From assembly GCA_037140475.1 (NCBI GenBank), contig JBAXEJ010000003.1, forward strand, positions 1 to 64,000: a DNA stretch of 64,000 nt, given 5' to 3'. Positions within the stretch are counted from its first letter, which is position 1, and every line of letters begins with the position of its first letter. Below, piece by piece: positions 25,382 through 33,249 of this stretch. The position numbers and the translations under genes were made by a program. The notes below the pieces were generated by a model. That model was not told where the DNA came from and did no database searches. It worked only from the letters and a program-made list of their open reading frames with translations. Source of the stretch: PALSA-1006 sp037140475. Its GTDB lineage: Bacteria; Pseudomonadota; Gammaproteobacteria; Burkholderiales; Gallionellaceae.

Positions 25382-26057
25382 GAATTTCTTCTTGCTGAAT
25401 TAATAGTTCTAAACGTAAACAGGCAGCCGCTGCTGCCACATCCGGCTGCGCTTGATAAGGAATCACACCCAGTAGCGGCGCATCAAGCCGATCAATCAAA
25501 GTATCGATATTTTGTTGCAGAGCAGGCATGCTGGCATCCAACACATTCGCCACCCACCCTACGCATTCTAATTGGTAACTCTCAATCACTTTCAACGTCA
25601 GCAACGCGTGATTCAAACACCCCAAGCGCATGCCCACGACCAGAATGACGGGTAACGCCATATGCTGCGCCAGCGTAGCGGTATCTTCTATTTCATTCAA
25701 AGGCACCAGAAAACCACCAACCCCTTCGACAATGACCTCGTCCGCTTGCCCCTTCAACTCGTGAAAGGAAGTGAGAATGCGCGCCATCTCAATATGCACG
25801 CCAGTATTCCGTGCCGCGATATGCGGTGCAATCGAAGGCACAAAACAGTACGGATTGATCTGGCCGTAGGTCGCCAACACATTACTGGCCGCGCGTAACT
25901 GCAAGGCATCTTCATTATGATCATGTTCATCACACCCCGCCGCCACCGGTTTAAAACCTACTACGCGCTTACCTTGTGCGGCAAAGCTATGCAGTAACGC
26001 ACAACTCACCAATGTTTTGCCAACCCCTGTATCGGTTCCGGTAATGAAGTAACTCAT
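25374..26057 (-). CDS. bioD: Dethiobiotin synthetase
   Basis: Converts 7,8-diaminopelargonate, CO2 and ATP to dethiobiotin. The start at 26057 gives MSYFITGTDTGVGKTLVSC, the classic P-loop N-terminus; the longer frame has an unlikely N-terminus. VEGVGGFLVPLNE is the second conserved motif. The ATG overlaps the bioC stop as ATGA. The end overlaps the DsbD_2-like gene by 8 bases. Confidence 0.95.
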   Translation of the reverse strand: MSYFITGTDTGVGKTLVSCALLHSFAAQGKRVVGFKPVAAGCDEHDHNEDALQLRAASNVLATYGQINPYCFVPSIAPHIAARNTGVHIEMARILTSFHELKGQADEVIVEGVGGFLVPLNEIEDTATLAQHMALPVILVVGMRLGCLNHALLTLKVIESYQLECVGWVANVLDASMPALQQNIDTLIDRLDAPLLGVIPYQAQPDVAAAAACLRLELLIQQEEIHE

Positions 26058-26938
26058 AGCTTGAAATCCGTTTTCACAATCGCTCGTCCATCTTGAGATG
26101 TTTTTGGCATTGGCTTCCACGCATGGCCGTAAATAATTTCAAAGGTCGCCGGCAACTTTCCATCGCGGCGCAGCGTTTCATAATTTTCAATCACGCGTTG
26201 CCAAACCGCCTTGCCCATCATGCCCGTGCCACGTCCCGCCGTCGCGTTATTGGCGCCGATACTTTTTAAATCTTGCATCACCGCACGTACATCATTGTAA
26301 GTTAGTGTCAACCTTTCCATCTCCATCACTGGGTCAGCAAAACCCGCCGCCACCAACATATCCCCCACATCGTGCAAATCGACAAAACGATTAACGTGGC
26401 TGTAGCCATCGACATCTTTAAAGGCGATGCGCAACTCTTGCAGCGTATCTACACCAAAGCTAGAGAACATCAATAATCCATCGTGTTGTAACACGCGGTG
26501 TAGCTCAACAAACGTCGCGGGTAGATCGTTGCACCATTGCAAAGCAAGGTTAGACCACACCATATCGATGCTATTCGCTGCAAGCGGTAGTGCTTCAACA
26601 TCCGCACAAATAAAGTTTTCGCGTTTACCCTCGAATATTTTTTTCCACCAGCTTGAAGTACCACGCGCGCTTTGCAACATGCCAATCGCTATGTCGAGCG
26701 CAGTCACCTCGGCAGTGGTATAGCGCTCGCTCAACTGGCGTGTACCCCAACCCGTACCGCTGCCCACATCTAAAATACGCGCGGGCTTTTGTTTGATGCA
26801 GTCGAGCTTTTCCAACATGCGGATGCACACCTCGCGTTGTAGCACCGCAGCGGCATCATAGTTTTGCGCGGCGCGACTAAACGCGCGGCGCACTTGCTTT
26901 TTGTCTATTTCAAATTCGTTCATCATATTTTTTGACAT
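26054..26938 (-). CDS. bioC: Malonyl-ACP O-methyltransferase
   Basis: SAM-dependent enzyme that methylates malonyl-ACP so it enters fatty acid synthesis as a pimelate precursor. Motif I is RILDVGSGTGWGTRQL; VRRAFSRAAQNYDAAAVLQ at the N-terminus is typical of BioC. The start is uncertain: ATG at 26938, 26926 and 26923 are all in frame, and none has a strong SD. The pair with bioD is translationally coupled. Confidence 0.92.
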   Translation of the reverse strand: MSKNMMNEFEIDKKQVRRAFSRAAQNYDAAAVLQREVCIRMLEKLDCIKQKPARILDVGSGTGWGTRQLSERYTTAEVTALDIAIGMLQSARGTSSWWKKIFEGKRENFICADVEALPLAANSIDMVWSNLALQWCNDLPATFVELHRVLQHDGLLMFSSFGVDTLQELRIAFKDVDGYSHVNRFVDLHDVGDMLVAAGFADPVMEMERLTLTYNDVRAVMQDLKSIGANNATAGRGTGMMGKAVWQRVIENYETLRRDGKLPATFEIIYGHAWKPMPKTSQDGRAIVKTDFKL

Positions 26939-26948
26939 CGCAAACGGG

Positions 26949-27095
26949 CTAGCGCAAAAAACCCAGCTCAAAAACTTGCGGGCGTAATTTATCGCTCAAG
27001 CCTTTGGTGTAGCCCTTGAGACCTAACGCCTTTATGTAGGCGTCTTTAACGTCTTCTTCGCTACGGGCTTGTTGCAGTTGGATGTAGAGGCTCAT
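26949..27095 (-). pseudogene. Fragment resembling the N-terminus of a DNA methyltransferase
   Basis: A 48-codon reading frame (ATG at 27095) beginning MSLYIQLQQARSEEDVKDAY and followed by IKALGLKGYTKGL. From memory this start resembles large type II restriction/methyltransferase proteins; the rest of such a protein is absent and the frame ends after an unrelated-looking tail. If right, it is a truncated remnant. It may instead be a small gene of unknown role. It lies between bioC and the Fic gene. Confidence 0.4.
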
Positions 27096-27141
27096 AGTTT
27101 TTTGTTTCTCAACTTTGTCCACGTCTGGCAATACATCTCTA

Positions 27142-27768
27142 TCATTGATCTAACTTACTAAGCCCGCGAAAAATTATCTGACTTAGTTTTTCGTGATTAG
27201 CTTGCTGCACGCAGGCAATGGAAGCCTGAATGTAGGCATTCAGCGGCTGACCCTGTAGTGCTTGGCTATAGTCAATCGGCGCATAACCATTAGCAACGGC
27301 AATAAGGTCAAAGAATAATCGGGTGATGCGTCCGTTGAGTTCGTAGAAAGGATGCAGGGCAATCAATTCGGACTGATAAAACGCCAGTCGCTCGGCAAAC
27401 TTTGCCGGTTGCCAAGCATTACTTTGATGTAGGAAATCTTCTTCCAATTGGCGAAAGATACGCCGTGATTCTTGTTCTAGGTAGGCTGCACGACAAAACA
27501 GAGAGCCACCTTTACTCATATCCACTGTGCGGTAAACGCCAGCCCACTCGTAAAGAGTTTCAAAAGTTCTTTGATGTAAAGATTTGAAGTACGCCTCATC
27601 GAAGCGGGTCGCGAATTCGCATTCGACGATAAAGGTTTGGTATGCCTGTTGCAACAAAGTCTCTTCAACTTCTTGCAGAAGTTCCGGCTCGGCTATCCCC
27701 AAGCGATTTTTGGGAATGTCGCTACCGGAAATGTAGATATCACTTTCGTTGAACTGATACTTGGACAC
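27142..27768 (-). CDS. fic: Fic-family protein (AMPylator toxin type)
   Basis: I favour GTG at 27768 (208 residues), since the ATG further upstream lies deep inside the antitoxin gene. The Fic core motif is HPFYELNGRITR (His139), against the usual HPFxxGNGRxxR: catalytic His, the acidic residue and both Arg are kept, while the first Gly of the anion-binding loop is Leu. The beta-hairpin flap EWAGVYRTVDMSKGG precedes it. Fic enzymes transfer AMP to Ser/Thr/Tyr of targets. The 29-base overlap with the small upstream gene fits a class I Fic module held by a separate antitoxin. Confidence 0.88.
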   Translation of the reverse strand: MSKYQFNESDIYISGSDIPKNRLGIAEPELLQEVEETLLQQAYQTFIVECEFATRFDEAYFKSLHQRTFETLYEWAGVYRTVDMSKGGSLFCRAAYLEQESRRIFRQLEEDFLHQSNAWQPAKFAERLAFYQSELIALHPFYELNGRITRLFFDLIAVANGYAPIDYSQALQGQPLNAYIQASIACVQQANHEKLSQIIFRGLSKLDQ

Positions 27769-27898
27769 GGTGCTGTTCCATGAGTGCTTTGACCTGCTCT
27801 TTAATTGCGACAGATTGCGATGGCTTATAGCCTTCAATCTGCATTGAGGTCTGAACAGCTTGGCTGATCTTTTTACTCAGGCTGGCAGTGAGTTGCAT
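27740..27898 (-). CDS. Small Fic antitoxin (VbhA-like)
   Basis: A 52-residue frame with SD GGAG 9 bases before ATG 27898: MQLTASLSKKISQAVQTSMQ followed by IEGYKPSQSVAIKEQ. SMQIEG matches the Fic inhibitory motif Ser/Thr-x-x-x-Glu-Gly/Asn, in which the Glu enters the Fic active site and blocks ATP positioning. It overlaps the start of fic, as expected of a class I antitoxin gene. The protein is too short for most gene finders. Confidence 0.8.
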   Translation of the reverse strand: MQLTASLSKKISQAVQTSMQIEGYKPSQSVAIKEQVKALMEQHRVQVSVQRK

Positions 27899-27936
27899 TG
27901 CATTTTTCTCCGCAGAAATAAGATATCAAAGTTGCG

Positions 27937-27970
27937 ATTATATGATGTACCGACAGTCATTGAGCCATTA
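27937..27970 (-). promoter_or_regulatory. Possible promoter of antitoxin-fic
   Basis: A perfect TATAAT (27942-27937, minus strand) stands 39 bases before the antitoxin start. No convincing -35 box lies at 17 bases, so the assignment is weak. Confidence 0.3.
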
Positions 27971-27972
27971 CC

Positions 27973-28815
27973 TTAAGCTAAAAAGCGCCTAACTGACTCC
28001 ACAAATAAATCAGGATGCGATAAAAACGGCGCGTGCGCTGCGCCTTTTATTACTTCAAGTTTTGCGCTCGGCATCACCTGCGCCATGTATTGCGATGCTT
28101 CTGGCGGCGTGAGTTTATCGCGTTCTCCCGCGATGATGAGTGTCGGCACGTTGATTAGCGGCAACTCACTACGCAGATCAACATCGCGCAGAATATTTAA
28201 TCCTGCACGCAGCGCATTCATATCGGGCTCACCCCGCGCAAAAAGACGCTCACGCAGCAAAAGCAAAAGCTCGCGCTCATTTTCACTGCCACGCAACTGC
28301 AAGGAAACGAAACGACGCAAGGTAGCCGCATGATTTTGCTCAAGTTCCTCAGCAAATTTTTCCAACACCTCCGTAGCCATGCCCCATTGCCAGTCATCGC
28401 GTTGCGTAAAGCACGGCGTACTTGCCACCAAAATGAGCCTTTTTACTTGTTCGGGTTTACTTGCTGCCCAACGTAAAGCAATCTGCCCGCCCAACGACCA
28501 ACCGCATACATCCACTGCCTCATCAAATTGGGCAGCAATATCCTCAACAATGGAATCCAAGGGGTCTTGTCCCCTCTCCCGCTGGCGGGAGAGGGTTAGG
28601 GAGAGGGCTTGCTGCATACATCCCTCTCCCCCAGCCCCTCTCCCGCCAGCGGGAGAGGGGAGGCTAAAACCATACCCCGGCAAATCAACACAGTGCACAC
28701 AATGCTCTGCCGCTAATTTTTGCGCCACATCAGACCACACGCCGCCGTGCATTCCCCATCCGTGCAATAGCACCAATGGCGCACCACTACCTATTTTTTC
28801 AACATGCAAGCTCAT
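27973..28815 (-). CDS. bioH: Pimeloyl-ACP methyl ester esterase with in-frame repeat insert
   Basis: Alpha/beta hydrolase that frees pimeloyl-ACP from its methyl ester. Oxyanion strand LVLLHGWGMHGGVW, nucleophile GWSLGGQ, Asp in AGERDKLTPP and His in AAHAPFL are all present. ATG 28815 (MSLHVEK) is preferred over the ORF start four codons upstream. Residues 52-82 are encoded by a 90-base palindromic repeat (28571-28660) and read LPSPAGGRGAGGEG, then LSLTLSRQRERG; without it the chain would have normal length and join GYGFS to the DSIVEDI helix. The enzyme may still fold, as the insert falls before the nucleophile elbow. It overlaps bioF by 17 bases. Confidence 0.9.
   Translation of the reverse strand: MSLHVEKIGSGAPLVLLHGWGMHGGVWSDVAQKLAAEHCVHCVDLPGYGFSLPSPAGGRGAGGEGCMQQALSLTLSRQRERGQDPLDSIVEDIAAQFDEAVDVCGWSLGGQIALRWAASKPEQVKRLILVASTPCFTQRDDWQWGMATEVLEKFAEELEQNHAATLRRFVSLQLRGSENERELLLLLRERLFARGEPDMNALRAGLNILRDVDLRSELPLINVPTLIIAGERDKLTPPEASQYMAQVMPSAKLEVIKGAAHAPFLSHPDLFVESVRRFLA
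28571..28660. repeat. 90-bp double-hairpin repeat inside bioH
   Basis: Outer 25-base arms (28571-28595 and 28636-28660), of type CCCTCTCCCGCCAGCGGGAG, are inverted copies, and each is a small hairpin on its own. Inner arms AGGGAGAGGG and CCCTCTCCCC pair as well. Its length is a multiple of three and the frame stays open. Such elements occur scattered in proteobacterial genomes. Confidence 0.9.
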
Positions 28816-29953
28816 GCAAGGCGCCAATTAATTGATCAACATCGGCCGCGGTGTGTGCTGCCGATAAGGTGATACGCAAACGCGCGGTGTCTTGTGGCAC
28901 GGTAGGCGGACGAATCGCCGCCACCCAAATGCCGTGCTTGCGCAAGTCTTCGCTTAACGCCAGCGCTTGCTTACTGTCGCCGATGAGTAGTGGTTGTATC
29001 GCCGTAGAGGATGGCATGAGTTTCCAAGGTAGCTCTGCCAGCCCGTGGTGCAATTGTGCAATTAATTTTTTCAGGTGCTCGCGTAGTGCGTCACCTTTCG
29101 CAATCAACTGCAAACTTTTAGATACTGTAACTGACAACGCTGGCGGCGAGGCCGTGGTGTAAACATAGCTGTGCGCATGATTAATAAGGGTGTCGATCAC
29201 CACTTTTTCTGCCGCGACAAACGCGCCAGAAACGCCCGCCGCCTTGCCCAGCGTCGCCATATAAATAATGCGTGGTGAGCTAATACCAAAGTGAGACATG
29301 GAGCCGCGCCCCTGTTCACCTAATACACCAAAACCGTGCGCATCATCCACATACAGCCATGCGTCATATTGCTCGCACAGCGCTAGCAATTCCGCCAAGG
29401 GTGCGATGTCACCATCCATGCTGAACACGGCATCAGTAATGATTAGCCTGCGGCCTTTGTCCGTCTGCGAAAGCAGTTGTTTTAGTTGCGCCAAATCGCC
29501 ATGCCGATAGCGCTTCATCTCGGCGCGCGATAACAACATGGCATCGTTCAGTGAAGCGTGATTGAGTTTGTCGGCGAATACCGTATCACCCTTGCCCACC
29601 AACGCTTGTACCACGCCGACATTCGCCATGTAGCCCGTTGAAAACAAGATGGACGCTGGTTTCTCAATAAATTCAGATAGTTGCAACTCAAGCGCGTGAT
29701 GCGGCAAAAAATGTCCATTCACTAAATGTGCAGCACCAGAACCCACGCCCCACTGCAGCGCGCCCTGCTGCAAGGCAGCGATAAGCTGAGGATGATTGGC
29801 GAGCCCGAGGTAATCGTTGCTACTGAAAGCCAGATAGGGTTTGCCGTCTACGATGATGTGCGGAGTTTGCGGAGTAGCGAGCGTGCGGCGGCTACGCAAG
29901 AGGCCAACGGAGGCACGTTCTGCGAGTTCTGTTTGTAATGAAGAAAATATCAC
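28799..29953 (-). CDS. bioF: 8-amino-7-oxononanoate synthase
   Basis: PLP enzyme condensing pimeloyl-ACP (or -CoA) with L-alanine. 384 residues, full length. Landmarks are SSNDYLGLANHP, GSGAAHLVNG, VDDAHGFGVLG and the PLP lysine in YMATLGKAAGVSGAF. It lies between bioH and the DUF559 gene, overlapping both neighbours by a few bases, so the row is one transcript. Confidence 0.96.
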   Translation of the reverse strand: MIFSSLQTELAERASVGLLRSRRTLATPQTPHIIVDGKPYLAFSSNDYLGLANHPQLIAALQQGALQWGVGSGAAHLVNGHFLPHHALELQLSEFIEKPASILFSTGYMANVGVVQALVGKGDTVFADKLNHASLNDAMLLSRAEMKRYRHGDLAQLKQLLSQTDKGRRLIITDAVFSMDGDIAPLAELLALCEQYDAWLYVDDAHGFGVLGEQGRGSMSHFGISSPRIIYMATLGKAAGVSGAFVAAEKVVIDTLINHAHSYVYTTASPPALSVTVSKSLQLIAKGDALREHLKKLIAQLHHGLAELPWKLMPSSTAIQPLLIGDSKQALALSEDLRKHGIWVAAIRPPTVPQDTARLRITLSAAHTAADVDQLIGALHELAC

Positions 29954-30456
29954 TTCAAGCGCTCAATTAAATCAGCGTAAATGCCATCAATATTATTTAG
30001 TACATCTCGATTGTCGTATCGAAAGATGGTTAGCCCGTGCAATTGCAGCAAAGCAGTGCGCCTCTCGTCATATTCGATTTGCACTGCGTGACTGTCGCCA
30101 TCAATCTCGATAGCCCAACTCAACTCCGCGCAATAAAAATCAACGATAAAATTATTGATAGGTTTCTGACGCGTAAATTTATAGTTCGAAAATTGATGCC
30201 GACTCAATATTTCTCGCCACATTTTTTGTTCTGCGGGTGTCGGATTTTTGCGATTTTCTCTTGCTAGCACAGTGAGCTTTTTATCATAAGGTAAAAAAGC
30301 TAACCCCTCCCGGCCTCCCCTTATCAGGGGAGGAGTTCGGGCACAATAAGCAGTAGCGTCACCCCCCCTGACAAGGGGGGGTTGAGGGGGGTAAAGATTT
30401 TGCTTTTCGGCTACCAAAAACAACTCAGTGTTTATCCGCAAACGGATACATCCCAA
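29950..30456 (-). CDS. DUF559 (Vsr-like) endonuclease-domain protein
   Basis: Protein of up to 168 residues. The DUF559 domain covers about 57-168: LPYDKKLTVLARENRKNPTP, AEQKMWREIL, FIVDFYCAELSWAIEIDGD and a final helix. It resembles the Vsr/PD-(D/E)xK nuclease fold (acidic residues in IVDFYC and EIDGD). The first 55 residues (PPQPPLVRGG and TPPLIRGG) come from a palindromic repeat, so the true start is uncertain; the ATG at 30456 overlaps the end of bioB. Function unknown. DUF559 genes often sit alone between unrelated genes. Confidence 0.75.
   Translation of the reverse strand: MGCIRLRINTELFLVAEKQNLYPPQPPLVRGGDATAYCARTPPLIRGGREGLAFLPYDKKLTVLARENRKNPTPAEQKMWREILSRHQFSNYKFTRQKPINNFIVDFYCAELSWAIEIDGDSHAVQIEYDERRTALLQLHGLTIFRYDNRDVLNNIDGIYADLIERLK
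30302..30393. repeat. GC-rich double-hairpin repeat at the DUF559 gene start
   Basis: Two hairpins, CCTCCCCTTATCAGGGGAGG (30314-30333) and CCCCCCCTGACAAGGGGGGG (30362-30381), are flanked by complementary AACCCCTCC and GGGGGG runs. The element is about 92 bp and reads as PPLVRGG and PPLIRGG in the DUF559 frame. Confidence 0.85.
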
Positions 30457-31423
30457 GCTTGTCCATCAACGCCCGATCACGTTCGACTTCCGGATTGCCA
30501 GTGGTCAGCAATTGCTCGCCGTAAAAAATAGAATTCGCGCCTGCCAAGAAACACAGCGCTTGCACGGCATCCGACATTTGCTGACGACCCGCAGACAAAC
30601 GCACACGCGCAGTCGGCATGGTGATGCGCGCGACGGCAATGGTGCGCACAAAATCTAGCGGGTCGATGTCTTCTGTTTGCGCCAACGGTGTACCTTCGAC
30701 CTTCACCAAATTATTGATCGGCACGCTTTCAGGGTAAGGATTCATGTTCGCCAGCTGTGCCACTAGCCCCGCACGCTGCGTAAGATTTTCGCCCATGCCT
30801 ACGATGCCGCCGCTGCACACATGCATGCCGGCTTTGCGCACACGCTCAAGCGTATCGAGCCGATCTTGGTAATCGCGGGTGCTGATAATGTCGCCATAAA
30901 ATTCTGGCGAAGTATCTAGGTTGTGGTTGTAGTAATCCAAACCTGCTACACGCAGTTGCTCGGTCTGTTCATCGTTCAACATGCCCAAGGTGGCGCAGGT
31001 TTCCATGCCTAAGCCACGCACGGCCTTCACCATTTCCACCACGCTTGCCATATCTTCTTTGCTGGGTTCGCGCCATGCAGCGCCCATGCAAAAGCGATCT
31101 GCACCCGCCTCTTGAGCCGCTTTGGCAGCCTTAACCACTTCACTAACTTCCAGCATTTTACGATTCTCTACACCGGCATCGTGAAAGGCGGATTGTGGAC
31201 AGTAGCCACAATCTTCTGAGCAACCGCCTGTCTTAATCGATAGCAAAGTAGAGAGCTGCACGGAATTTGGATCAAAGTGCTCACGATGAATTTGTTGCGC
31301 TTGGTACATCAGGTCAGCAAAAGGCAATTTAAACAGCGCCTCAACCTCGGCGACAGACCAGCGTTGCTCAGCAGATTTTGTTTCTAAAGTAGGGCGATAT
31401 AACTTTACGGCTTGGGTTTGCAT
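30425..31423 (-). CDS. bioB: Biotin synthase
   Basis: Radical SAM enzyme that inserts sulfur into dethiobiotin. 332 residues. The 4Fe-4S site is CSEDCGYC; the auxiliary cluster residues are Cys in GMETCATLGML and in GMHVCSGGIVGMGE, and Arg in RVRLSAGRQ. Full length, no lesions. The start at 31423 is followed upstream by a 65-base gap to the divergent comF. Confidence 0.97.
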   Translation of the reverse strand: MQTQAVKLYRPTLETKSAEQRWSVAEVEALFKLPFADLMYQAQQIHREHFDPNSVQLSTLLSIKTGGCSEDCGYCPQSAFHDAGVENRKMLEVSEVVKAAKAAQEAGADRFCMGAAWREPSKEDMASVVEMVKAVRGLGMETCATLGMLNDEQTEQLRVAGLDYYNHNLDTSPEFYGDIISTRDYQDRLDTLERVRKAGMHVCSGGIVGMGENLTQRAGLVAQLANMNPYPESVPINNLVKVEGTPLAQTEDIDPLDFVRTIAVARITMPTARVRLSAGRQQMSDAVQALCFLAGANSIFYGEQLLTTGNPEVERDRALMDKLGMYPFADKH

Positions 31424-31488
31424 GGCAGAATAGTCAGAAAATTAAACAAACGGCATCTTCGATTAAACCACCCTAACTGTCAATTTCA

Positions 31489-32181
31489 ATGCCTTCAAGA
31501 TTTAACAGCAGCTCGTTTATTAAGCGTCTTTTACCGAAGCAGCCCTGCATTCTGTGCGGCGTAATGAGCAACGATGGTGTTTGGTGTGCCGCTTGTGACG
31601 CTGACTTACCTAGACTAATCGCCTCGCACTGCCCTGTCTGCGCACTTCCCTCTTTCAGCGGCGCGCTCTGTGGCAAATGTCTAAAACATCCGCCGAGCTT
31701 TAACCACACTGTTGCTGCTTTCGCCTACGCGTTTCCCATCGACAAATTAATTCAGGCGGTAAAATTTTCTGAGCACCTCACCCTCGTGAATCGATTCGCC
31801 GATGCGCTAATCGCCAATATTGAGACATCTGCAGATGGCATAGTCGCCATGCCTTTGCATCCGCAACGCTTACAAGAACGGGGCTTTAACCAGTCGCAGT
31901 TACTAGCGCGACGAGTTGGCCAGCGATTAAAAATTCCTTTGCTGAACGTTTGCCAGCGCACTCGCAATACTGCACCACAATCAACACTGGCTTGGAAGGA
32001 GCGCGATAAAAATATGCGCGCGGCGTTTTCTTGTTCGGCAGACTTAACGGGAAAACATGTGGCCATTGTGGATGACGTCATGACCACTGGCGCTTCGATT
32101 GAAGAATTGGCTCATACACTAAAACAGGCTGGGGCAGACAAAGTTAGCGCGTGGGTCATCGCCCGCACCCTACCCCATTAG
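31489..32181 (+). CDS. comF: ComF-family phosphoribosyltransferase-like protein
   Basis: Protein of 230 residues, linked to natural competence in several bacteria. It has a zinc-finger-like N-terminus (CILCG, CAAC, CPVC and CGKC) and a PRTase fold with the PRPP loop VAIVDDVMTTGAS. It stands next to bioB as in many betaproteobacteria. The stop abuts the stop of mshN, with convergent ends and no space for a terminator. Confidence 0.92.
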   Translation: MPSRFNSSSFIKRLLPKQPCILCGVMSNDGVWCAACDADLPRLIASHCPVCALPSFSGALCGKCLKHPPSFNHTVAAFAYAFPIDKLIQAVKFSEHLTLVNRFADALIANIETSADGIVAMPLHPQRLQERGFNQSQLLARRVGQRLKIPLLNVCQRTRNTAPQSTLAWKERDKNMRAAFSCSADLTGKHVAIVDDVMTTGASIEELAHTLKQAGADKVSAWVIARTLPH

Positions 32182-33249
32182 TCACTTCAAATCAGCTAAG
32201 CGTTGCTCAACAAATGCTTGCAGCGCGGGGCTTAAACCATGAGTTTCCACTGCACGTTTATAGCTATCTTTTGCCTCATCGTTACGCTTCATCGCTTGCA
32301 ATGAAATACCCAATCCCATCAACCATACTCCTGAATTTGGCGATAGCTGTAGCGCAGTCTGATAGTGAGAAATCGCCTCCGCATGTCTGTCTTGGCGCTG
32401 CAAAAGTGCCGCCATAAAGGCTTGATAATCGGGTTGCGATGCCGCAAACGGTAATGTTTTTTCAAGTGTCTGCAAGGCCAAGGAGAGTGCTCTTCGCTCT
32501 ATCTGCAAACGCGCTAATAGCATGGCAAAACGTGTTTGCTTTTCATTGAGCGATAGCCCCTCTTGCAGTACCTTCTCGGCCTCTGCGTTTGATTTATTGG
32601 TCAGCAACACAGCGACCAAGCCCTCACGCGCTTTGTCATACATTGGATCGATTAATAAGGCAGCTTCATATCCTGAAATTGCATCTCGAAGCTGCCCCTG
32701 TTGCACTAGCAAAGTTGCTTTATGGAATTCATTTTCGGCTTGCTGCCGCATCGTCATTTTGATGACTTGCTTACCAATTGGAGTAGACGGTGCGCCACGT
32801 GTAGCACCATCTGTTTTTTTGTCTGGCGCAGATTGCACGCTTGTTTTATCAGCGCGAATTTCAGAGCGAGGGGCCTCTCCGACTGAGTTTACTTTGGGAT
32901 TGCGGCTAAGCTCAGAACTTAATCGTGAAGCAATGGCGCCAGACTTGGCTTTTTCCTCCACAGCGTTAGGCTGAGGTAACGGCATCTCCTCCTCAGGCTT
33001 GACCAACACCTGTGAAAGCAGCAATGAATTCTCCACGGCACTGGGTGCCACAGGCAAAGGAGATTTGGCGGCCATTCTTTGGGCAACCCATGCGCCCGCC
33101 GCTAACGATGCCAGCAATAGAAGTGCGATCGCCAAGTAAGGATGAAAGTATTTTTTTTCAACAGGCACTGGTCGAATTGATTCTTCGATGGAAGGCACGC
33201 TCGCACCTCGTTTCTCCAAATCATTCAATACTTGATTGATTAAACTCAT
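32182..33249 (-). CDS. mshN: MSHA biogenesis TPR protein MshN
   Basis: Protein of 355 residues with MSLINQVLNDLEKRGAS, the typical N-terminus, a membrane helix (about 38-58), a low-complexity linker and TPR units (about 170-355). Known MshN proteins aid MSHA pilus assembly. The stop of this gene meets the comF stop. It begins within the end of mshM (overlap ATGA). Confidence 0.88.
   Translation of the reverse strand: MSLINQVLNDLEKRGASVPSIEESIRPVPVEKKYFHPYLAIALLLLASLAAGAWVAQRMAAKSPLPVAPSAVENSLLLSQVLVKPEEEMPLPQPNAVEEKAKSGAIASRLSSELSRNPKVNSVGEAPRSEIRADKTSVQSAPDKKTDGATRGAPSTPIGKQVIKMTMRQQAENEFHKATLLVQQGQLRDAISGYEAALLIDPMYDKAREGLVAVLLTNKSNAEAEKVLQEGLSLNEKQTRFAMLLARLQIERRALSLALQTLEKTLPFAASQPDYQAFMAALLQRQDRHAEAISHYQTALQLSPNSGVWLMGLGISLQAMKRNDEAKDSYKRAVETHGLSPALQAFVEQRLADLK

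Noticed and set aside
28571..28660. CRISPR-like repeat or IS end in bioH
   Set aside because: There are only two inverted arms and no spacer series or transposase; it is a single palindromic repeat element.
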